Assembly: GCA_913054495.1 (NCBI GenBank)
Contig: CAJXIY010000018.1
Location: forward strand, 1 to 36,425
Length of the DNA stretch: 36,425 bases
Direction: 5' to 3'
Source: an uncultured Gammaproteobacteria bacterium
Lineage (GTDB): Bacteria; Pseudomonadota; Gammaproteobacteria; Pseudomonadales; Pseudohongiellaceae
Part shown: piece by piece, positions 32,631 to 36,425 of the stretch
How the letters are laid out: the number at the start of each line of letters is the position of its first letter
How positions within the stretch are numbered: position 1 is the first letter of the stretch
Program-made: the position numbers and the translations under genes
The notes under the pieces: generated by a model
Database searches by the model: none
What the model was told of the DNA's origin: nothing
Seen by the model: the letters and a program-made list of their open reading frames with translations, nothing else

Positions 32631-32707
32631 GCACCCGTAGCTCAGCTGGATAGAGTACCTGGCTACGAACTAGGGGGTCGCATGTTCGAATCATGCCGGG
32701 TGCGCCA
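32631..32707 (+). tRNA. tRNA-Arg(ACG)
   Basis: A 77-base tRNA with encoded CCA. The acceptor stem GCACCCG/CGGGTGC is perfect, the D arm is AGCTCAGCTGGATAGAGT, the anticodon loop is CTACGAA with ACG at 32665-32667, and the T arm is GCATG-TTCGAAT-CATGC. The anticodon stem CCTGG/CTAGG has one G-T pair. ACG becomes ICG after A34 deamination and reads CGU, CGC and CGA. Confidence 0.97.
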
Positions 32708-32713
32708 AACAAG

Positions 32714-32738
32714 AAAACCCGCCTCGCGCGGGTTTTTT
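32714..32738 (+). terminator. Intrinsic terminator after tRNA-Arg
   Basis: AAAACCCGC (32714-32722) pairs with GCGGGTTTT (32728-32736) around a 5-base loop, within a run of six T (32733-32738). Flanking CAAACAA and TTGTTTG can extend the stem. Confidence 0.92.
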
Positions 32739-32783
32739 GTTTGGTGTACTCTGCTGAAGAGAACTGCCGTTGGAAAAATAGAA

Positions 32784-32855
32784 AAATAGGGACAGATTTA
32801 TTTTTGGCGGAGAATATAGCTTTATCCGAGGTGGAAAATAAATCTGTCCCTATTT
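32784..32855. repeat. REP-like hairpin, perfect GGGACAGATTTATTTT pair
   Basis: Twenty-one-base perfect arms at 32784-32804 and 32835-32855 (AAATAGGGACAGATTTATTT plus one T, and its complement) enclose a 30-base loop. It is the best-preserved member of the class also seen at 1060-1118. Confidence 0.88.
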
Positions 32856-32897
32856 CTTACTGTAGCAATGTAGAAACTCCTAATCGGAGTTTTTCTC

Positions 32898-32982
32898 GAT
32901 TTGAGTGATTAACATGTCAATACCTTCTCTTGGGTTGATAGGGATTTAAATTGATCTGAGCTGTTAACTTGTCAATACCCTC
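32898..32982. repeat. Imperfect 30-base direct repeat
   Basis: Positions 32898-32927 and 32953-32982 match at 24 of 30 bases, sharing the core TGTCAATACC preceded by TTAAC. The period is 55 bases. They lie in a gene-free AT-rich stretch between the REP-like hairpin and the stub at 33086. They could be a protein-binding array or simply duplicated debris. Confidence 0.55.
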
Positions 32983-33085
32983 CAAAGTAATTAGGTAAAC
33001 TGCCCCCATAATTCCAGTGCAAAAGCCTTCGCCCTTGTGCTAGCTTGCCCATATTAGTTTGTTCGACAAACCTACGGCAGCAAGA

Positions 33086-33181
33086 ATGAAAATTTGTCCG
33101 CGCTATCTCTGGTTAATATTGATTAGTCTGTTTCCCGTCATCGCCTTCGCTCACGGTGTAGATGAGAGCACGTTAGAGTAA
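33086..33181 (+). pseudogene. N-terminal stub of an exported protein, possibly HupE/UreJ-like
   Basis: A 31-residue frame begins MKICPRYLWLILISLFPVIA, then FAHGVDEST, and stops at TAA. The first 22 residues are a signal peptide. The AHGVDEST that follows resembles the start of mature HupE/UreJ-type membrane proteins, but nothing after it is present. Its end overlaps the 3' end of the minus-strand ATPase remnant, so the junction lies at about 33170-33180. Confidence 0.55.
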
Positions 33182-33983
33182 GCGCCTTGCGTAATTCCGC
33201 GTCATATAGTGGTGTGTCATTCCAGTGCGCGGCCGGATTCAGAACTCGGTCCTTCATGCGGATAACAGCGTCCAGTGTTTCAATGGCTTCAGCTTGCTGC
33301 CAGGCTGAATCGGAAAGAAACTGACGCAAGTGCCGTCTCTGGGCTTTGAGTTTTCCCTTCGCTCCCGCATCGAGTGATATATCTGTATCCAGGTCATCAT
33401 CCGAGGCGCACAGGAGTTTTTCCCGGTGAGCTTTGGGTGTTCCGGCGATCACGCGTTTGTATAACGTCAAAGGGAGTTGTTTTTCAAGGTGCTTGCGGGC
33501 GGCGTTTAAGTCTTGTGTTAGTGAATGGAATATACCGGGGCGCGGTGCTTCGCCCATGGCATAGCGGCGGTATCGTTTAGCAGTTTCCTCTGCGGCTTTG
33601 CGCAGTTGCAGGGCGGCCTCTTCGAGGTCGTGGCCGTCGATGTATTGTTTGGCTTTTTCAAGAGGATCTTTACTGGCTTCTACGTTGATTCCGGAGTTTG
33701 CATCACCCTTCAGTGTGCGAATACACCAGTTGCCGATGTCACCGCCTATCACTCGCTGGAACTCTCGAAAAAAACCCAGATCATGCGTGAGTACGATTTT
33801 CTGGTAATTATCGAAGGTTTCCGAGAGCAGTATTTCAACCACTTTCATGCGATTACTCAGATCAAGGCTGACTAGCAGGTCATCCAGCACCAGCAATTTC
33901 AATTCCGATTCGTGCAGATTGACCAGTGATGCGGCAAAACGAACCGACAGAGCAAGCTGGGTCAGTTTGGCTTCATTAATTGA
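33138..33983 (-). pseudogene. C-terminal remnant of an AAA/SMC-like ATPase
   Basis: The open frame runs from the TAG at 33984-33986 (minus-strand sense, upstream) to 33138, with no proper start; a TTG at 33902 is the first possible one. It reads NEAKLTQLALSVRFAASLVN, then the Walker B LLVLDDLLVSLDLSNR, and IVLTHDLGFFREF with the H-loop. A helical, charged C-terminal region of about 190 residues follows (ALQLRKAAEETAKRYRRY). This is the end of an ABC/SMC-type ATP-binding protein of the kind common in defence-like loci; the Walker A half is missing. The last residues (HLHRERRR) probably come from fused foreign sequence. It is a remnant between the stub at 33086 and the MAPEG gene. Confidence 0.8.
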
Positions 33984-34575
33984 CTATCTCTGGCGCCAGG
34001 CGAATGAAGATTACGAAGAGAGTAATCACACCTGCTATATAGCAACCGAACCGCGCAGGCACGTAATTCCAAACCATATATATCGCTGCATGGAGGTAAC
34101 GGGTGGCAACGAAAATCCAGAGCAGTAACAGCTGGGCAAGATCCAGGTAACCGGTAAACAACATTAGGATGCAGGCGAGGAAAAACAAGGGTGGAACCTG
34201 CATCAGATTGTTGAAAGTACGTGCTGGCCGTTCAACCCAGTCCGGTGGATGGTCCTCGAGGTAGCGTTCGTAATAGATGCCCGAGGTGATGTTACTCAGG
34301 ATCGCGTAGTTGCGAAAAACCAGCATAACAATCCACACCAGACCTATCAGGGCCAGCATGGCAAAGAGGGGCAGGAACAACTCATCCACCTCGGCCGCCT
34401 CCCCTGCATAGCGACGACAGATCAGATACAGGCCGAGTGAAAACACACTCAATGCCGTGGTAACGATCCCATAGTCTTTCAGGGTGGGGCCTGAGCTAAG
34501 CCCAGTCGCTGGAGCGCTTGACGCCTGATCTACCGAATCTGGAATTGAACCTGCAGCGGTATCGTTAGTGGCCAT
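33976..34575 (-). CDS. MAPEG-family membrane protein
   Basis: A 199-residue integral membrane protein. The ATG at 34575 (with GAGG about 8 bases upstream) is preferred over the ATG at 34593. After a polar N-terminal 30 residues come four hydrophobic segments. FNNLMQVPPLFFLACILMLF and LLLWIFVATRYLHAAIYMVW match the MAPEG pattern (glutathione transferase/eicosanoid type: N-L-x-x-x-P, then R-x-x-H-A-x-I-Y). Family members handle glutathione conjugation of lipophilic substrates, though bacterial members are mostly uncharacterised. Its end overlaps the start of the ATPase remnant, so the C-terminal few residues may not be original. Confidence 0.82.
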   Translation of the reverse strand: MATNDTAAGSIPDSVDQASSAPATGLSSGPTLKDYGIVTTALSVFSLGLYLICRRYAGEAAEVDELFLPLFAMLALIGLVWIVMLVFRNYAILSNITSGIYYERYLEDHPPDWVERPARTFNNLMQVPPLFFLACILMLFTGYLDLAQLLLLWIFVATRYLHAAIYMVWNYVPARFGCYIAGVITLFVIFIRLAPEIVN

Positions 34576-34610
34576 TTGCTTTACCTCAGACATTCGCCGT
34601 GTTTAAAAAC

Positions 34611-34654
34611 GGGGTCAGAGTAAAAATACAGTACTGTATTTTTACTCTGACCCC
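34611..34654. repeat. Perfect 44-base REP-like palindrome
   Basis: GGGGTCAGAGTAAAAATACA plus GT (34611-34632) and its exact complement (34633-34654) meet with no loop. It lies between the MAPEG start and the PQQ dehydrogenase stop. A solo half lies at 19038-19058. Confidence 0.88.
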
Positions 34655-34665
34655 AATTTAAGGGG

Positions 34666-36425
34666 TTACGGCAGCGAGTAAACCACCAGCTCGGCGGCAT
34701 TGCCTCCGCCACCGACGAACATGGCCAGGTATTGTTTGCCCTCGTGTTCATAGGTAAATGGCAACCCGGTTTGATTATCCGGCAAATCTATTTCGGCAAT
34801 AATTTCACCGGTTTGCTTGTCGATGGCGCGAAAAATGGGGCTGGCTCCGGCGGCACCGGTACCCTCAGCCTGGAACAGCAGAGTTTTAGTCAGTAAGATG
34901 CCTGACCGTGTCGGGATACCTGTGCGTGGAAGATCGACACCCTCCAGCAACGGATGATTAACAATGCGGTCCGGTGTATCGGCGTTGGCAATCATCCAGA
35001 GATGGTCGCCAGAGTTCATATCGATCGCTGTAATACGGCCGTAAGGCGGCTTGACGATATCGAGTCCCTGGACCCGCGGGGCGCGGACACCAAAACCCTG
35101 GCTTAAATCGATGTCTGATTCCGGATTTTTAGACAATGACAACACCTGCAATTGCGTCCTTGAGGGTACGTAGAGAATCCCCGTCTCTGGATCAAGGGCA
35201 GAGCTCTCCCAGTTCGAGCCACCGGTGGAAGAGGGCAAAGAAAGCAGGCCACGCGTGCCATCAGATGCTTCCGTCAGGGATGGAGGCGTATAAATAGATG
35301 AGCCCAGGCGAAAGCCTTCGATGGATTCCAGCGCCAACGCGTGAACTTCCGGGGTCCAATCGATCAAATCAGCTTCGGTAAATCCCTGTCGATCGAAGGG
35401 AGCCGGACGAGTGGGAAAGGGTTGGGTGGGAGAATACCACTCCCCGGGTACGTCTCCTGCTGGTACCGGTCGCTCTACAATCGGCCAGATAGGCTCGCCG
35501 GTTAGCCTGTCAAAAGCATAGACCCAGGATTGTTTGGTAACCGACATGACTATTTTGCGGCCGTTGGGCAAATCGGCAATAATCGCTGGGGAGGGCACAT
35601 CCCAGTCCCAGATGTCATGGTGGATAAATTGAAAGTGCCATTGGCGTTCACCGGTTTTGACATCCACCGCGACGATGCCGCTTGAAAACAGATTATCGCC
35701 GTGCCGGTCGCCACCATAGTAGTCGCCGGTGGGATCTTCTATAGACAGATAGACATGACCCAGTTCCGGATCACCCGAGATAGCAGCCCAGACGCCGGAA
35801 TTGCCGGTAATATCGTTTCCAGTGAGCCAGGACTCAAAACCTACTTCTCCCCGCGCGGGAATGGTGTGAAAGGTCCACAGCAACTCGCCGCTGCGTACAT
35901 CGAAACCGCGTATGTCCCCTTTCGTATTGAACTTGGACCGCGGCCGACCACCCGTCCGGTGCGCTGCCCCTACCACAATGACGTCATTCATGATGAAGGG
36001 CGGCGCAGAAATGCCGATATCGGGGTAGGGATATCTGGGATCATCGGCATTGCGCAGGCCCAGGTACAAATCCACGATGCCGTTATCGCCAAAGTTCGGA
36101 TCCGGAATGCCGGTTTTAGCATCCAGTGAAACCAGTTGGTAGCCCGGGGAGACGTCGAGAACCCGTGCCGTATCACCGTCACTCCAGAAGGCGACGCCAC
36201 GACCGGCGCCCTTTCGCGGCGCTTCGACGAATCGTTCTCCTTCCTGATAGCGCCAAAGCCACAGCACCTGGCCGTTCGTGGCATCAAGCGCGATGACGTT
36301 CCGAGTGCTGCCGATATTCGCATACAAAACACCGTTCACTTCCAGCGGTGTCGAAGGATTAACGAAATCGGTAGTGGGCCCGAAATTTGCCGTGGAAAAA
36401 CGCCAGGCTATCTCAAGATCGTCAA
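34666..36425 (-). CDS. PQQ-dependent dehydrogenase, 5' end beyond window
   Basis: The frame is open to the window edge (DDLEIAWRFSTANFGPTTDF precedes the first internal GTG), so at least 585 residues are encoded here and the start is missing. It is a quinoprotein propeller of the same group as 11568-13595: GQVLWLWRYQEGE, GELLWTFHTIPARGEVGFES, GERQWHFQFIHHDIWDWDVP and GDHLWMIANADTPDR line up with the repeats of that enzyme. The HHDIWDWD segment and the GGDRHGDNLFSSGIVAV segment are shared. No cytochrome domain is visible. The two paralogues are about 21 kb apart and on the same strand. The substrate is unknown. Confidence 0.9.
   Translation of the reverse strand, partial: DDLEIAWRFSTANFGPTTDFVNPSTPLEVNGVLYANIGSTRNVIALDATNGQVLWLWRYQEGERFVEAPRKGAGRGVAFWSDGDTARVLDVSPGYQLVSLDAKTGIPDPNFGDNGIVDLYLGLRNADDPRYPYPDIGISAPPFIMNDVIVVGAAHRTGGRPRSKFNTKGDIRGFDVRSGELLWTFHTIPARGEVGFESWLTGNDITGNSGVWAAISGDPELGHVYLSIEDPTGDYYGGDRHGDNLFSSGIVAVDVKTGERQWHFQFIHHDIWDWDVPSPAIIADLPNGRKIVMSVTKQSWVYAFDRLTGEPIWPIVERPVPAGDVPGEWYSPTQPFPTRPAPFDRQGFTEADLIDWTPEVHALALESIEGFRLGSSIYTPPSLTEASDGTRGLLSLPSSTGGSNWESSALDPETGILYVPSRTQLQVLSLSKNPESDIDLSQGFGVRAPRVQGLDIVKPPYGRITAIDMNSGDHLWMIANADTPDRIVNHPLLEGVDLPRTGIPTRSGILLTKTLLFQAEGTGAAGASPIFRAIDKQTGEIIAEIDLPDNQTGLPFTYEHEGKQYLAMFVGGGGNAAELVVYSLP

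Noticed and set aside
32446-32707. Tandem functional tRNA-Arg genes
   Set aside because: The first copy lacks the 3' half of the T arm and the acceptor 3' strand, so only the second is a tRNA.

Overview
The window looks like chromosome from an uncultured or marine-type gammaproteobacterium. The clues are a Pseudomonas-like 4-hydroxyphenylpyruvate dioxygenase (HPPD), a ThrB-type homoserine kinase, a tRNA-Arg(ACG) with encoded CCA, moderate-to-high GC, and several REP-like hairpins of the gammaproteobacterial GGGGACAGA/GGGGTCAGA style. The content is mostly accessory catabolism with many exported proteins. No phage, CRISPR array or intact transposase was found.

Layout. (1) 1-3.3 kb is a disturbed area: a secreted two-repeat DUF1330-like protein, two small beta-rich exported proteins, three REP-like hairpins, a signal-peptide stub, a DUF1330 fragment and a 5'-truncated gene with a secretin/TonB short N-terminal (STN)-like domain. 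(2) 3.4-11.4 kb has a tannase/feruloyl esterase, an exported cupin, homoserine kinase, a DUF1801 protein, a lipoprotein gamma-glutamyltransferase, an amidase pseudogene, a carboxymuconolactone decarboxylase-like protein and a VOC protein. (3) 11.5-16.8 kb is a minus-strand run: Gluconate_2-dh3-like Tat lipoprotein, GMC flavoprotein with a Cys cluster, YghU-type GST and a PQQ dehydrogenase. (4) 17-20.6 kb has an Lrp/AsnC regulator divergent from hppD, a soluble PQQ aldose dehydrogenase and a decayed second hppD copy. (5) 20.6-23.9 kb is a minus-strand operon: Tat molybdopterin oxidoreductase, unknown exported protein, and a cytochrome c fused to a domain with a copper-monooxygenase-like ligand pattern. 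(6) 24-29.1 kb is a CoA-ester cluster: CaiB/BaiF transferase, two MaoC/hot-dog hydratases, CitE-like lyase and acyl-CoA dehydrogenase, fitting C5-dicarboxylate chemistry (mesaconate, citramalate or itaconate). (7) 29.1-34.6 kb mixes a metallo-beta-lactamase-fold hydrolase, an XRE regulator split by one in-frame TAG, membrane proteins, a Sel1 protein, tRNA-Arg with a truncated upstream copy, and gene debris. (8) The right edge carries a second PQQ dehydrogenase cut by the window.

How they work together. Many products act outside the cytoplasm: three PQQ enzymes, Tat-exported flavin and molybdenum enzymes, a tannase, a cupin and a GGT. This suggests periplasmic oxidation of alcohols, sugars and aromatics that feeds the respiratory chain, with HPPD and the CoA cluster handling cytoplasmic carbon.

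The best candidates for something undescribed are the Mo/unknown/cytochrome-Cu operon at 20580-23899 and the structured insert between the tRNA-Arg half and the intact tRNA-Arg. The window also holds an unusual number of gene remnants (985, 2569, 9213, 20369, 29099, 30275, 33086 and 33138), several of them next to REP-like hairpins. All identifications were made by reading the sequence; no database search was possible.
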